21,449 bases of DNA from an uncultured Eubacteriales bacterium (GCA_900319835.1 ONPY01000038.1:1-21449), one strand, 5' to 3'. Shown: positions 6,615-16,780, counted from the stretch's first letter. Notes: a model not told the origin generated them from the letters alone. Translations and numbers: made by a program.

Positions 6615-7511
6615 TTACACGCCCGCCTCCGCCATCCACCGGCGCAGACGCGAGACGCACACGGGAAGTCCCTCGGTGGCAATGGGGAGATCCTGCTTGC
6701 CCCAGCGGCGCTCATACTCCAGGGAGAGCCAACCGTCGTAGCCGGTCGCCTTCAGCCCCCGCAGGATGGCGGGCCAGTCCAGCACTCCGTCCCCGGGGAT
6801 CCGGCTGTAGACCGTGCGGATCTCTTCGGAGATGTGGGAGACGCCGTCGGAGCGGAACTTCTGGGGTGTCCCGCCCCGGTAGACCAGATCCTTCACGTGG
6901 ACATAGGTGATGCGGTCCTTCTGCAGGGTGATGGCCTCCTCATATTCCTCAGCCGGGAAGAACGCCAGGTTGGCCTGGTCGTACAGAACGCCCACCCGGG
7001 GGTGGTCGATAGCCCGGATGATCTCCATGGTGCGGTGGGCGGTGGTGGTCATGGTGCCGAAGTGGTTTTCAATGGAGAGGTTGATGCCGAAGCTATCGGC
7101 GTAGTCCCCGCATTCCCGAAGAGATTTGACAAGCTGTTCAAGCTTCCTCCCGTCGGGGTCGGTCTCCTCATCCCGGAAAGCGCCGCCGTAGATGCGGATG
7201 CTGCTGCCGCCCAGGATGGCGGTCATGTCGATGACCCGCTTGAGCGCGGCCACCTCGGCCAGACGGACGTCCTCGTCCAGATCGTTGTAGCGGTTGAGAT
7301 ACGGGGTGGACGCCGCGACGGCGAGGCCCAAGCTGTCCGCATGGTCCCGGACGGACTGCACGAAGGCATCGTCCGCCTCGTAGGGGATGCCGGACTTGTA
7401 GCCGGACTGGACCACGATCTCGGCCCCGTCCAGGCCCAGTTCCTGAAAAAAGGTCAGCGCCTCGAATATGTCAAATTCGGGGGTCGCCATCGTATGGCCT
7501 GCCAGCTTCAT
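6615..7511 (-). CDS. Sugar phosphate isomerase/epimerase-like TIM barrel (AP-endonuclease-2 fold)
   Basis: 298 residues, with a xylose-isomerase-like barrel. The expected metal ligands are in place: Glu148 (LSIENH), Asp178 (VLYDQAN), His205 (YVHVKD) and Glu265 (LSLEYE). Relatives isomerise or epimerise sugars, act on inosose or 3-keto sugars, or cleave C-glycosides; which applies here cannot be decided. The ATG at 7509-7511 has GGGGG eight bases upstream and sits 2 bp after the stop of the dehydrogenase gene. An ATG five codons earlier lacks a good ribosome site. It is the last gene of the operon. Confidence 0.8.
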   Translation of the reverse strand: MKLAGHTMATPEFDIFEALTFFQELGLDGAEIVVQSGYKSGIPYEADDAFVQSVRDHADSLGLAVAASTPYLNRYNDLDEDVRLAEVAALKRVIDMTAILGGSSIRIYGGAFRDEETDPDGRKLEQLVKSLRECGDYADSFGINLSIENHFGTMTTTAHRTMEIIRAIDHPRVGVLYDQANLAFFPAEEYEEAITLQKDRITYVHVKDLVYRGGTPQKFRSDGVSHISEEIRTVYSRIPGDGVLDWPAILRGLKATGYDGWLSLEYERRWGKQDLPIATEGLPVCVSRLRRWMAEAGV

Positions 7512-7513
7512 CT

Positions 7514-8473
7514 TTACTTCCCCCATTCTTTCGTCAGATCCGGCAGACCGGCTGTCACCAGGATCCGGTTCATCAGCTCATGGGTCTTGAAAGCGTCCTC
7601 GGCGGAGGTCAGGGGCTTCTGCCGGGTCTGGACGCAGTCGATGAAATGGCGGTCACAGCCCTGGAAGCCGATGCACTCCACATAGTTTGCCCAGCCCTTG
7701 TGCAGGGGCGTCGAGTTGTAGACCTCCTCATGGTCGGGCTTGATCACCGTCAGGCGGTCCGGGCTCTCCATGATGACGGTCTTGTTGCCGCCGAAGAGCT
7801 CAATGCGCTCATACCACTGGCCGGCCTCCCGGCTGGCACAGAGCATGCCCACGCCGCCGCTTTCAAAGGTCAGCTGCGCGGCGCAGAGATCCTCATAGAG
7901 GGGGTTATCCCCCCATCGGGCCTCGGCCTTGACGGAGACGCACTCCCCCATCACGTAGCGCAGCATATCCACCATATGGATGGCATTTTCCAGGGTGGCA
8001 CGGTATTCCTTGAATTCCCGGGACTTGCTGGCCACCATCAGGTGAGGCGGCCTATCCTTGAACTCCTGAATGCCTTTCTGGTTGACGGGCGAGAAGCGCC
8101 GGTTGAAGGCCACCATCACGATCTGACCGGACTTGGCAGACAGCTCCGCCATCTCCTCGCACTCCTGCAGCGTGGACGCCAGGGGCTTTTCCACCAGCAC
8201 GTCCAGCTTCGCCTCCGTCAGCGGCTTCAGATACTCCTTGCGGATGGTTTTGGGGGTCAGCAAGACCGCCGCGTCCAGATCCTGCTTCAGCAGCTCGTCC
8301 AGATTCTCGGCGGGCACGGGGATGCCGTAGCGGCGGGCCGCCTTCTCGCTCTTTGCCTTGGAGGAGCCCAGCACGCCGACGATCTCCACATCCTCCATGC
8401 CCATCAGGGCCGGGAAGTGGGCGGCCTGGGCGATGGCCCCAGTGCCGATGATACCAACACGGACTTTTTTCAT
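7514..8473 (-). CDS. Gfo/Idh/MocA-family oxidoreductase (copy 1)
   Basis: 319 residues. An N-terminal Rossmann fold with GIIGTGAIAQAAH (7-19) binds NAD(P). The family motif EKP is at 95-97 (Lys96 catalytic). AFNRRFSP and ENAIHMVDMLRY belong to the substrate domain. Such enzymes oxidise or reduce a hydroxyl of a sugar or polyol, often at C3. The frame is open further upstream, but MKKVRV with GGGAGAAAG before it is the natural start. The ATG overlaps the stop of the preceding dehydrogenase by four bases (ATGA), indicating translational coupling. Confidence 0.85.
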   Translation of the reverse strand: MKKVRVGIIGTGAIAQAAHFPALMGMEDVEIVGVLGSSKAKSEKAARRYGIPVPAENLDELLKQDLDAAVLLTPKTIRKEYLKPLTEAKLDVLVEKPLASTLQECEEMAELSAKSGQIVMVAFNRRFSPVNQKGIQEFKDRPPHLMVASKSREFKEYRATLENAIHMVDMLRYVMGECVSVKAEARWGDNPLYEDLCAAQLTFESGGVGMLCASREAGQWYERIELFGGNKTVIMESPDRLTVIKPDHEEVYNSTPLHKGWANYVECIGFQGCDRHFIDCVQTRQKPLTSAEDAFKTHELMNRILVTAGLPDLTKEWGK

Positions 8474-9474
8474 ATGGAATCTTTCTCCCTCTGATACTCT
8501 GTTCTCCGCTCCCGCATCGCGGCTGCGACGGCCACGGACTGCAGACTGTCCGCGACGCTGAAGCTGATCTTCAAACCGCCCTCCGCTTCCGCCAGGGCGA
8601 TTCTGTCTTCTTCGTAAAAACCGTTGAGCACAAAGCCCTCCCACGTGCGGGACAGCTCCTGCCCGCTCACCCGCAGAATTTCTCTCTCCCCCTGGGCCAC
8701 CGACAGCAGCCCCGGCGTATCCAGGCCTGGCGCATAGGTGGTACCGCTCCAGACAGGCAGATGCAGATAGAGCTGACTGCCCGGGGTGTACAGGCAGATC
8801 CGCTCCGTCACCGCGCCGGCGCGGGGCAGAAAGCGCATGTCCACATGGGCACCGCCCTCCATCCGGCCTGTGACGAAATAATTGGTGTTTTGGGTTTCTC
8901 CATCCTCCTGATAGGCGAAGGTCAGACTCTCATAGTCCCGCCCGGTCAAAAACCGCAGGCAGTCGATGCCGTGGATGGCGGTGGTGGTGAAGTCTTCCCC
9001 TGTGCGTCCCTCCCGGCACATCTCCAGGGAGACGGCCTCCAGGGTCTCCCCCGCCAGCAGTTCCTTTGCCTTGCGCACCAGCGGCATGGATCGTCGGTTG
9101 AACAGGACCGCGTGGTAGCGCCCGCTCTCCTTGGCGGCGGCTGTGATGGCGTCCGCCTCGCGTTTGTCCACGCCGGGCGGCTTTTCCATAATCACCGCGC
9201 AGCCGCGCCGCAGGACGTCCGCCGCACAGGCGGCGTTCTGCGCCACCGGCAGCAGACAGAACACAGCGTCGGGCTTCTCCGCCCGCAGCATTTCGGCGTA
9301 ATCGCCGTAGAAGCGATGAAAGCCGAAGGTTCGGCCAAACTCCTCCGCATGCTTTGGATTTCTTGAACAGCAGGCCAGCAGCTCCGCCGCCCCCTCCGCC
9401 TGCAGACGCCGCAGGGCGGGGCCGTGGGCGGCGCGGGCGATGCTGCCGCAGCCGATGAGACACACCCGGATCAT
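8470..9474 (-). CDS. Gfo/Idh/MocA-family oxidoreductase (copy 2)
   Basis: 334 residues. LIGCGSIARAAHG (6-18) is the dinucleotide-binding loop, EKP is at 97-99 and TAIHGIDCLRFLTG is the substrate-domain motif. It is clearly diverged from the dehydrogenase gene that follows it, so the two are not a recent duplication and probably act on different substrates or positions. The start overlaps the preceding isomerase-like gene by four bases, and its own stop overlaps the next start by four bases, so the block is translated as a unit. Confidence 0.85.
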   Translation of the reverse strand: MIRVCLIGCGSIARAAHGPALRRLQAEGAAELLACCSRNPKHAEEFGRTFGFHRFYGDYAEMLRAEKPDAVFCLLPVAQNAACAADVLRRGCAVIMEKPPGVDKREADAITAAAKESGRYHAVLFNRRSMPLVRKAKELLAGETLEAVSLEMCREGRTGEDFTTTAIHGIDCLRFLTGRDYESLTFAYQEDGETQNTNYFVTGRMEGGAHVDMRFLPRAGAVTERICLYTPGSQLYLHLPVWSGTTYAPGLDTPGLLSVAQGEREILRVSGQELSRTWEGFVLNGFYEEDRIALAEAEGGLKISFSVADSLQSVAVAAAMRERRTEYQREKDSI

Positions 9475-10262
9475 AAGCTCCCTCCCGTCTTCTGCAAGAG
9501 CTTCCGCATAAACGTGAGGCTCTCTCTCCCCTCCAGCAGGTTCTCCTCATGGAGCGCCTCCACGGAGAGCCGGGGGATCCCCGCCCGCTGCAGCAGGCGG
9601 AAGTATTCCGTGTAATCAAAGCCGTCGTCCGGACGCGGGAACAGGCGCTTTTTCCCCAGGGGCAGGTCGATATGGGCGTGGGCGATCTGGTCTGCCCACC
9701 GCTCGATCTCGCAGAGTGGGTCGCCGGAGGCCGTCATGTGCCGGAGATCGCACATGGTTTTCACGTTCTCTGCCGGGATGGTTTGCAGGAAAACCGCGGT
9801 CTGCTCCAGGGTCTGCAGGTAGTTGGAGTAGTCCGGCCCCAGGGGCTCCAGCAGAATCCGGATACCCGCGGGCGCGGTCTGCTCCGCCAGCTGCGCAAAG
9901 AAGCTGCGCACCCGCTCCCGCTGTTCGCTCTCCGAGCCGTTTTCGGCTTTCATGCTGCGTCCCCGGCCGCTGCCCACGGGCCAGAGGCGGGCACCGATGG
10001 CCAGGGCTCTCTCGATCCCGGTGTCGATATAAGCCCGCCAGTCTTCGTAATCTGTCTCCGGCGCGGTGAGATCCAGGTCGGTGGGGAGGATCCAGGAGAC
10101 GGCATCCGCCCCCAGGGAGCAGGCGTGCAGCCGGGCGCACACGTTCTGAAATTCCGCCTCCTGCAGGCCGATCAGCTCGCGCAGATTCAGTTCGATATAG
10201 TCAAAGCCCGCCTGCGCCACGGTCTCAATATCCCGTGCCGTTCCAAAGCAGCCGAATCGCAT
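9471..10262 (-). CDS. Sugar phosphate isomerase/epimerase-like TIM barrel (second type)
   Basis: 263 residues, AP-endonuclease-2 fold. Candidate metal ligands are Glu139 (LLEPLG), Asp172 (MCDLRHM), His197 (AHAHID) and Glu235 (LSVEAL). It differs substantially from the barrel at the other end of the block. The start has AAAGGAG eight bases before the ATG. The gene lies 118 bp below livF on the same strand with no convincing promoter between, so it probably continues the transporter operon. Function is sugar isomerase, epimerase or carbon-carbon/carbon-oxygen lyase; not resolved. Confidence 0.8.
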   Translation of the reverse strand: MRFGCFGTARDIETVAQAGFDYIELNLRELIGLQEAEFQNVCARLHACSLGADAVSWILPTDLDLTAPETDYEDWRAYIDTGIERALAIGARLWPVGSGRGRSMKAENGSESEQRERVRSFFAQLAEQTAPAGIRILLEPLGPDYSNYLQTLEQTAVFLQTIPAENVKTMCDLRHMTASGDPLCEIERWADQIAHAHIDLPLGKKRLFPRPDDGFDYTEYFRLLQRAGIPRLSVEALHEENLLEGRESLTFMRKLLQKTGGSL

Positions 10263-10331
10263 GTTCCCCGCTCCTTTCCCGTAACAATCTCTGTCCCCCG
10301 CTCCCCTGCCGGGGCGCGTCCGTTTTCAGAA

Positions 10332-10369
10332 TCGGCGCTGTCAGCTGCTGAAGCAGCCGGTAGCGCCGA
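10332..10369. other. Stem-loop between livF and the sugar block
   Basis: TCGGCGCT (10332-10339) pairs with AGCGCCGA (10362-10369), with a further near-perfect inner stem (AGCTGCT with AGCAGC). No U-run follows on the minus strand, so it looks more like an RNA-processing or stabilising hairpin than a terminator. On the plus strand it is followed by GCTTTGTTTTC. It could set the ratio of transporter to enzyme messages. Confidence 0.45.
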
Positions 10370-10380
10370 GCTTTGTTTTC

Positions 10381-11076
<696 letters not shown>

Positions 11077-11079
11077 GGC

Positions 11080-11860
<781 letters not shown>

Positions 11861-11868
<8 letters not shown>

Positions 11869-12748
11869 CCTGCTTCCCCCTTTCTCCCTTTCCGGTCAGT
11901 TTCATAATCGCCTTTTTGACCCCGAGAACGATGTCCTTCAGTTCATGCTCGCCGAAGAGTCCGTTGGGGATAAAGTTGATGATCAGCAGGATGATGAGGC
12001 ACTGGATCAGGGTGCGCAGGGCGCTGGCGGTACGGAGAGTCTCCGTCAACACGCTGAAGAGCACGGCCATGACCACGGAGCCGGTCAGACTGTTGATGCC
12101 GCCGACAAAGACGATGCTGATCCATTCGATGGACTTGGCGGAGCCGAAAGAGTTGGGATCGATGTAGGAGGTGGCGTAGGCCACCATGGCGCCGGACAGG
12201 GCGGTGAGGCCGCCGGCAAAGACGAAGGCGGTCATCTTGACTTTCGTCACGTTGATGCCCATGGAGGCGGCGGAAATCGGGTCGTTCTTGACGGCGATGC
12301 ACTGGCGGCCGAACTTGGAGTTTTTGAAGTTCAGCACTAGGAAAACGACAATGGCCACAATGACGAAGCCCAGCACCAGGTTGATGTCCCGGGGGATGCG
12401 GTTGATGCCCATGGCGCCGCCGGTGACGTTGCTGAAGGTGTTCAGCACCGCCACGATGGCCTCGCCGAAGGCCAGCGTCACCATGGCCACATAGTCCCCT
12501 CGCAGCTTCATGATGGGGATGCCCACCAGGAAGGCCATGAGCATGCCGCCCAGGATGGCGCAGAGCACGGCCGGCAGGAAGGGTACGTGGAACTTGGTGG
12601 CCAGAATGCCCACCACATAAGCGCCGATGCACATGAAGGACGCCTGGCCCATGGAGAAGATACCGGTCAGGCCCATCAGGACATACATGGAAATGACAGC
12701 CACCATCACGATGAGAATGTTGAGAATGACTGCAGATGTATAACTCAT
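11861..12748 (-). CDS. livM: ABC transporter permease, LivM type
   Basis: 295 residues with about eight hydrophobic segments, beginning SAVILNILIVMVAVISMYVL. GQASFMCIGAYVVGIL and the LRGDYVAMVTLAFGE region are typical of LivM permeases. It forms the membrane channel with LivH. The AAGGAGG ribosome site lies eight bases before the ATG, 13 bp after livH. Confidence 0.92.
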
Positions 12749-12761
12749 TTGTGCATCCTCC

Positions 12762-13649
12762 TTACACTTTCTCTTTGGTGAATTTGCCGCTGATTCCCTG
12801 GGGCCGGAAAATCAGGAAGATGATGGCAAACAGGAAGGTCATAGCGGGCGCCAGGCTGGAGCCGACGAAGTTGGTGGAGAACACCTCCAGCAGGCCCAGC
12901 AGCAGGCCGCCGTACAGCGCGCCGCTGACGTTGCCCAGACCGCCCAGGATGGAGGAGGTCATGCCCTTCATGACCAGATCCTTCAGCTGGGGATAGAGCA
13001 GGAACTTCATACCGCACAGCACACCGGCGATGGCAGCAAGCATGCCGGAGATGAAGAAGGTCAGCGCCATGACCAGAGACACGTTCACGCCCATCAGCTT
13101 GGCCGTGTCGCTGTCCATGGACAGGGCCCGGATGGAGATGCCAAGGCGGGTCTTGTAAAGGATGAACAGCAGAATCAGAATGCCGACGGCAGACAGGCCC
13201 AGCATGATCAGGTCCGTCACCGCAATCGTCAGATTGTCTGTCAGCTGGAAAAAGCTCTTGGAGAAGAAAGAGGGGTAGGAGTAGTAGCTGGAGGCGAACA
13301 TCAGAATCACGATGTTCTGCAGCAGCGTGCCCAGGTTGGAGGAGGAGACGAAGAACAGCATGGAGCTGCCCTTGGTCTTGCGCAGGCGCTCGAAGCCGAG
13401 ATACTGCACCGCACAGGACAGGAGGCCGCCGAAGGCGACGGTAAGGAGGACCATGGGGATGAAGCCCAGGTTCCAGTTCTTGCAGGCGATATACGCGAAG
13501 TAGGCCGAGACGACCATCACGCCGCCGTGGGAGAAGTTGGAGAATTTCAGCACGCTGAAGATCAGCGTAAAGCCGAGGGCGATCAGCGAATACACGGAGC
13601 CCAGGGCGATGCCGTTGATGATCAGCTGGATGTAATAGGATATCGACAT
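12762..13649 (-). CDS. livH: ABC transporter permease, LivH type
   Basis: 295 residues with multiple membrane spans. INGIALGSVYSLIALGFTLIF at the N-terminus and GLGNVSGALYGGLLLGLLE near the end are LivH hallmarks. The frame opens 11 codons earlier, but the ATG at 13647-13649 with AAGGGAG eight bases upstream is the better start. The longer version would begin next to the hairpin below livK. Confidence 0.92.
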   Translation of the reverse strand: MSISYYIQLIINGIALGSVYSLIALGFTLIFSVLKFSNFSHGGVMVVSAYFAYIACKNWNLGFIPMVLLTVAFGGLLSCAVQYLGFERLRKTKGSSMLFFVSSSNLGTLLQNIVILMFASSYYSYPSFFSKSFFQLTDNLTIAVTDLIMLGLSAVGILILLFILYKTRLGISIRALSMDSDTAKLMGVNVSLVMALTFFISGMLAAIAGVLCGMKFLLYPQLKDLVMKGMTSSILGGLGNVSGALYGGLLLGLLEVFSTNFVGSSLAPAMTFLFAIIFLIFRPQGISGKFTKEKV

Positions 13650-13684
13650 GGGGAGTTCTCCCTTCTTTTCTTGGAGAATCAAAA

Positions 13685-13714
13685 GGTGAGGTACCGGTGG
13701 GCCGGTACCTCACC
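13685..13714 (-). terminator. Partial terminator between livK and livH
   Basis: A perfect 13-bp stem, GGTGAGGTACCGG with CCGGTACCTCACC, closes a 4-nt loop and on the minus strand is followed by TTTTGATT. Its place after a binding-protein gene, inside an operon with no new promoter, suggests partial termination or protection of the livK message, so that more binding protein than permease is made. Confidence 0.65.
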
Positions 13715-13751
13715 TCCGGTTACTGTTTTACAGCGGAGCTATGAGCCCTGA

Positions 13752-14996
13752 TCAGGGATTCATGTAGGTCTTGTACTCCAGGACGCCGTCGGTGATCTCA
13801 TAGACGGCCATGCCAAGGCCTGCGGGAGAGTGGGTCGCACCGTCCTCGGAGTAGCTGTCGGTGCAGAGCAGATCCAGACCGTTGATGGAGGTCTCCAGCG
13901 CATCCTTGATGGCGGCGGGGTCAGCGGAACCGGCGGCCTCGATGGCAGCCTTCAGGATGTACATGGTGTCATAGCCGTTGACAGCCTTGATGGTGGCGGG
14001 GTCACCGAAGCGGGCCTCGTAGTCGGCATTGAAGGTGGCCAGGCTGGGATCGGCCATGTAGACGGAGGACTGGAAGTAAGCCTTGCCCACAACAGCGGGG
14101 TTGTCCAGCAGGGAAAGGAAGGGGTCGGACATATCCTGGGCGCCGACGTAGGGGATGTTCAGACCCAGCTGGGCGGCCTGGTTGACCATGATGACCAGCT
14201 GCGCGGTGGGGTTGGGCGTGGCAATGAAGTCAGCGCCGGAGGCCTTGATCTTGGACAGCTGGGTGGAGAAGTCCTGGTCGGAGGCGTTGCAGGTCTCCTC
14301 GATGACGATCTCGCCGCCCAGGCCGGTCCACAGCTCACGGAAGCCGTTCATGTAGGCGACGGCGTAGGCGTTGGACTGGTCGAAGAAGAAGGCGGCCTTC
14401 TTCATGTCGGTGTTCTCAGCCACGTACTTGGCGATGATGGAAGCCTGCTGGGGGGCGTTGCACTGGCCGGTCAGGAAGCAGAAGGGGTATACCTCGCCGG
14501 TGCCTTCGGTGTCCATGACGGCGCGGGGGTCGGAGGGCATGCCGAGGGCGGGGACGCCCTTCTCGCCGGTGACCTCGATCAGGCCCATGAAGACGCCGGA
14601 GGCATCGGTGGTGATGACGGCGCTGGCCTTGTCCACGTCAACCAGACGGGTGTAGGCGCTGATGGTTTCCTGGACGTCGTTCTTGTTGTCGTACACGACG
14701 TACTTGATCTGCTTGCCCAGGATACCGCCGGCGGCGTTGATCTCCTCGATGGCCAGCGTGACGCCGTTGTTGATGGCGTTGCCGGTGACGGAGCGGTTGC
14801 CGGTCAGGTCGTTGACGCCGCCGATGACGATGACGTCCGCCTCAGCGGCGGGAGCCTCGGCAGCGGGGGCGGCAGCGGCGGGCTCAGCGGGGGCCGCGGC
14901 GGGCGCCGCGTTGCTGGCAGCAGGGGCGGAAGAACCGCATGCGGCCAAGGAGAGGATAAGAACCAGAGACAGCGCGAGTGCAATCAGTTTCTTCAT
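13752..14996 (-). CDS. livK: Liv-type substrate-binding lipoprotein
   Basis: 414 residues. A lipoprotein signal peptide ends in the lipobox LAAC (Cys20). An Ala/Pro/Glu-rich linker of about 30 residues follows, then the periplasmic-binding fold (VIVIGGVNDLTGNRSVTG to the C-terminus) of the branched-chain-amino-acid-binding family. It catches the substrate outside the cell for LivHMGF. AGAAGGAG precedes the ATG. The linker is longer and more alanine-rich than usual. The ligand is unknown; the family also includes binders of aromatic and other carboxylic acids. Confidence 0.9.
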   Translation of the reverse strand: MKKLIALALSLVLILSLAACGSSAPAASNAAPAAAPAEPAAAAPAAEAPAAEADVIVIGGVNDLTGNRSVTGNAINNGVTLAIEEINAAGGILGKQIKYVVYDNKNDVQETISAYTRLVDVDKASAVITTDASGVFMGLIEVTGEKGVPALGMPSDPRAVMDTEGTGEVYPFCFLTGQCNAPQQASIIAKYVAENTDMKKAAFFFDQSNAYAVAYMNGFRELWTGLGGEIVIEETCNASDQDFSTQLSKIKASGADFIATPNPTAQLVIMVNQAAQLGLNIPYVGAQDMSDPFLSLLDNPAVVGKAYFQSSVYMADPSLATFNADYEARFGDPATIKAVNGYDTMYILKAAIEAAGSADPAAIKDALETSINGLDLLCTDSYSEDGATHSPAGLGMAVYEITDGVLEYKTYMNP

Positions 14997-15064
14997 TTTG
15001 ATTCTCCTTCTTTTAATTTATTATTGTGGCGTGTGCCAGAATAACCAGTTGCTGCAAAGCGGGA

Positions 15065-16273
15065 TCAGAAGAGCTTGCTCTCCTTCAGCGCCGCGATCTG
15101 CTCGTCCGTGTAGCCCAGATGCCGCAGGATCTCCTCGTTGTGCTCGCCCAGCAGCGGGGCGGGACGGCGGATGGTGGGCGGCGTCTCGCTGAACTCGATG
15201 GGGGTGCCGATAGCCTTGTAAGTGCCGGCCACGGGGTGCTGGATCTCCTTGATGATACCGTTGTGGATGACCTGGGGATCCTTTTCCACATCCTCATAGT
15301 CGTTGACCTTGGCGCACCAGAAGCCCACCTCCTGGAATTTCTCGATCCAGTACTCGGTGTCCCGCTTGACCAGCGCGTCCTCAATCACCTGGTGGATGCG
15401 GTCACGGTCGGCCAGCATGGCCTCGCGGTTGGGCATGATCTCCCGGAGATTGTCCACCTCCAGGATGTCGCTCATGGTCTGGATCTTCCACTCGGCGTTG
15501 TCCACCATGTTGGTGGCAAAGCTCATCCAGCCGTTCTTGGTCTTGTAGATGCCGTAGGGGGCCTCCTGCAGGTAGTGGCCGGAGTAGGTCTTGGGCCGCT
15601 GCGGCTTCTTGCCGGTGTTCAGGTAGTAGGCGATCTCCTGGGACTGCATGTGGATGCCGGAGTTGAGAAGGTTGACCTCCACCCGCTGGCCCTTGCCGGT
15701 CTGCCGGGCGTTGAACAGGGCGGCCATCAGGCCCACCGTCAGCAGCATGGAGCTGTACATGTCCACCACGTAGATGCCGCCCGCCACGGGCCGTCCGTCC
15801 TGGTCGGGGCCGACGATGCTGGCAAAGCCGGAGAGACTCTGGGCCAGCAGGTCCTGGCCGGGGAGCTTGGCGTAGGGGCCGGAGCTGCCGTAGCCGATGG
15901 CCTCGCAGTAGACGATGCGGGGATTGACCTTTTTGGCCTCCTCGTAGCCCATCCCCAGCTTGTCCAAGGTGCCGGGGCGGTAGTTGGTTACCACCACGTC
16001 CGCCTCCCGCAACAGCTTGAAGACGATCTCCTTGGCCTCGGGGTGCTTCAGGTTCAGGGCCAAACTCCTCTTATTGCGGTTCATGGCCAGGAAGAAGGGG
16101 CTCTCGCCGCCCAGCTTCTCCTCGCTCTGGAAGGAGCGGTTGAAGTCGCCGGTGCCGGGGCGCTCAATGTTGATCACATCCGCGCCCAGATCACCCAGCA
16201 TCTGCAGGGCAAAGGGGGCCTGCGCAAAATGGGTGAAGCCCAGGATCTTGACGCCGTCCAGTGCGCCCGCCAT
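15065..16273 (-). CDS. Class III CoA-transferase (CaiB/BaiF family)
   Basis: 402 residues. Family motifs are DLGADVINIERPGTGD near the N-terminus, NYRPGTLDKLG (97-107) and PGQDLLAQSLSG, with the catalytic aspartate at 141, which forms the covalent acyl intermediate. It moves CoA from one acyl-CoA to a free carboxylic acid, activating the imported substrate without ATP. The start codon overlaps the MaoC-like gene's stop by one base (TAATG), and the ribosome site GGAGGAAG is made by that gene's last glutamate codons. Substrate is not predictable; relatives act on carnitine, oxalate, bile acids, succinate derivatives and aromatic acids. Confidence 0.9.
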   Translation of the reverse strand: MAGALDGVKILGFTHFAQAPFALQMLGDLGADVINIERPGTGDFNRSFQSEEKLGGESPFFLAMNRNKRSLALNLKHPEAKEIVFKLLREADVVVTNYRPGTLDKLGMGYEEAKKVNPRIVYCEAIGYGSSGPYAKLPGQDLLAQSLSGFASIVGPDQDGRPVAGGIYVVDMYSSMLLTVGLMAALFNARQTGKGQRVEVNLLNSGIHMQSQEIAYYLNTGKKPQRPKTYSGHYLQEAPYGIYKTKNGWMSFATNMVDNAEWKIQTMSDILEVDNLREIMPNREAMLADRDRIHQVIEDALVKRDTEYWIEKFQEVGFWCAKVNDYEDVEKDPQVIHNGIIKEIQHPVAGTYKAIGTPIEFSETPPTIRRPAPLLGEHNEEILRHLGYTDEQIAALKESKLF

Positions 16274-16761
16274 TATTCTTCCTCCTCCTGCCCGGTCTGC
16301 TGGTCGCCAAACGCGCTGCGGCGGCCGATGTACTGCTTGTCCACATAGAAGATGACCGTCTCGCCGTTCTGGTTGAGGACGTTGACGTTCCAGGTAACCA
16401 CGCCGAACTGCTCGTTTTTGATAGTCTGATCCACCACCTCGGTCTCACAGTGGATGGTGTCGCCGGGATAAGTGGGGCGGACGAAGCGGACCTTGTCCAT
16501 GCCGTAGTGGATGGAGGGCACCTTGGAGGGGGTGATCTCCTTGGCAAAGAAACCGTCGGCCACGCCCAGGATCAGGTCTCCCTGGAGGATGCAGCCGTGG
16601 ACGGAGGGGTGTCTCTCGCAATACTGGGCGTCCACATGGACGGGATGGGTGTTGTCGGAGCAGCCGATGAACAGGCGGATGTCCGCCTCCGTCATGGTGC
16701 GGCCGCTGGTGACCTGCTTCTGGCCGATGGTGTAATCTTCAAAATACTTAAATCCGGGCAT
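16273..16761 (-). CDS. MaoC-like hot-dog dehydratase/hydratase
   Basis: 162 residues, single hot-dog domain. The hydratase motif region is MTEADIRLFIGCSDNTHPVH. In the usual D-x-N/H-P-x-H pattern the aspartate is five residues before the histidine. Here that place is Asn37 and Asp36 is one position earlier (His42 kept), so the catalytic dyad may be altered. It would hydrate an enoyl-CoA or dehydrate a hydroxyacyl-CoA made after the CoA-transferase step. The C-terminus ends in four glutamates. GGTGAAGGA precedes the ATG, 19 bp below the FAD enzyme gene. Confidence 0.82.
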   Translation of the reverse strand: MPGFKYFEDYTIGQKQVTSGRTMTEADIRLFIGCSDNTHPVHVDAQYCERHPSVHGCILQGDLILGVADGFFAKEITPSKVPSIHYGMDKVRFVRPTYPGDTIHCETEVVDQTIKNEQFGVVTWNVNVLNQNGETVIFYVDKQYIGRRSAFGDQQTGQEEEE

Positions 16762-16780
16762 ATTCCTTCACCTCAAATTT

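Noticed and set aside
5294..6715. 473-codon open frame on the minus strand, opposite kdgA-kdgK
   Set aside because: Its Val/Gly/Ala/His-rich composition is typical of an antisense frame in GC-rich genes; the plus strand encodes two clear enzymes with ribosome sites.
6615..10262. Interpretation as a complete C-glycoside deglycosidase locus
   Set aside because: The small beta subunit found with known enzymes is missing; kept only as one hypothesis for the block.
13830..15044. 404-codon Gly/Val/Asp-rich plus-strand frame opposite livK
   Set aside because: Shadow of the binding-protein gene; no ribosome site or recognisable domain.
15026..16348. 440-codon plus-strand frame opposite the CoA-transferase
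   Set aside because: Shadow frame; the minus strand has complete CaiB/BaiF motifs.
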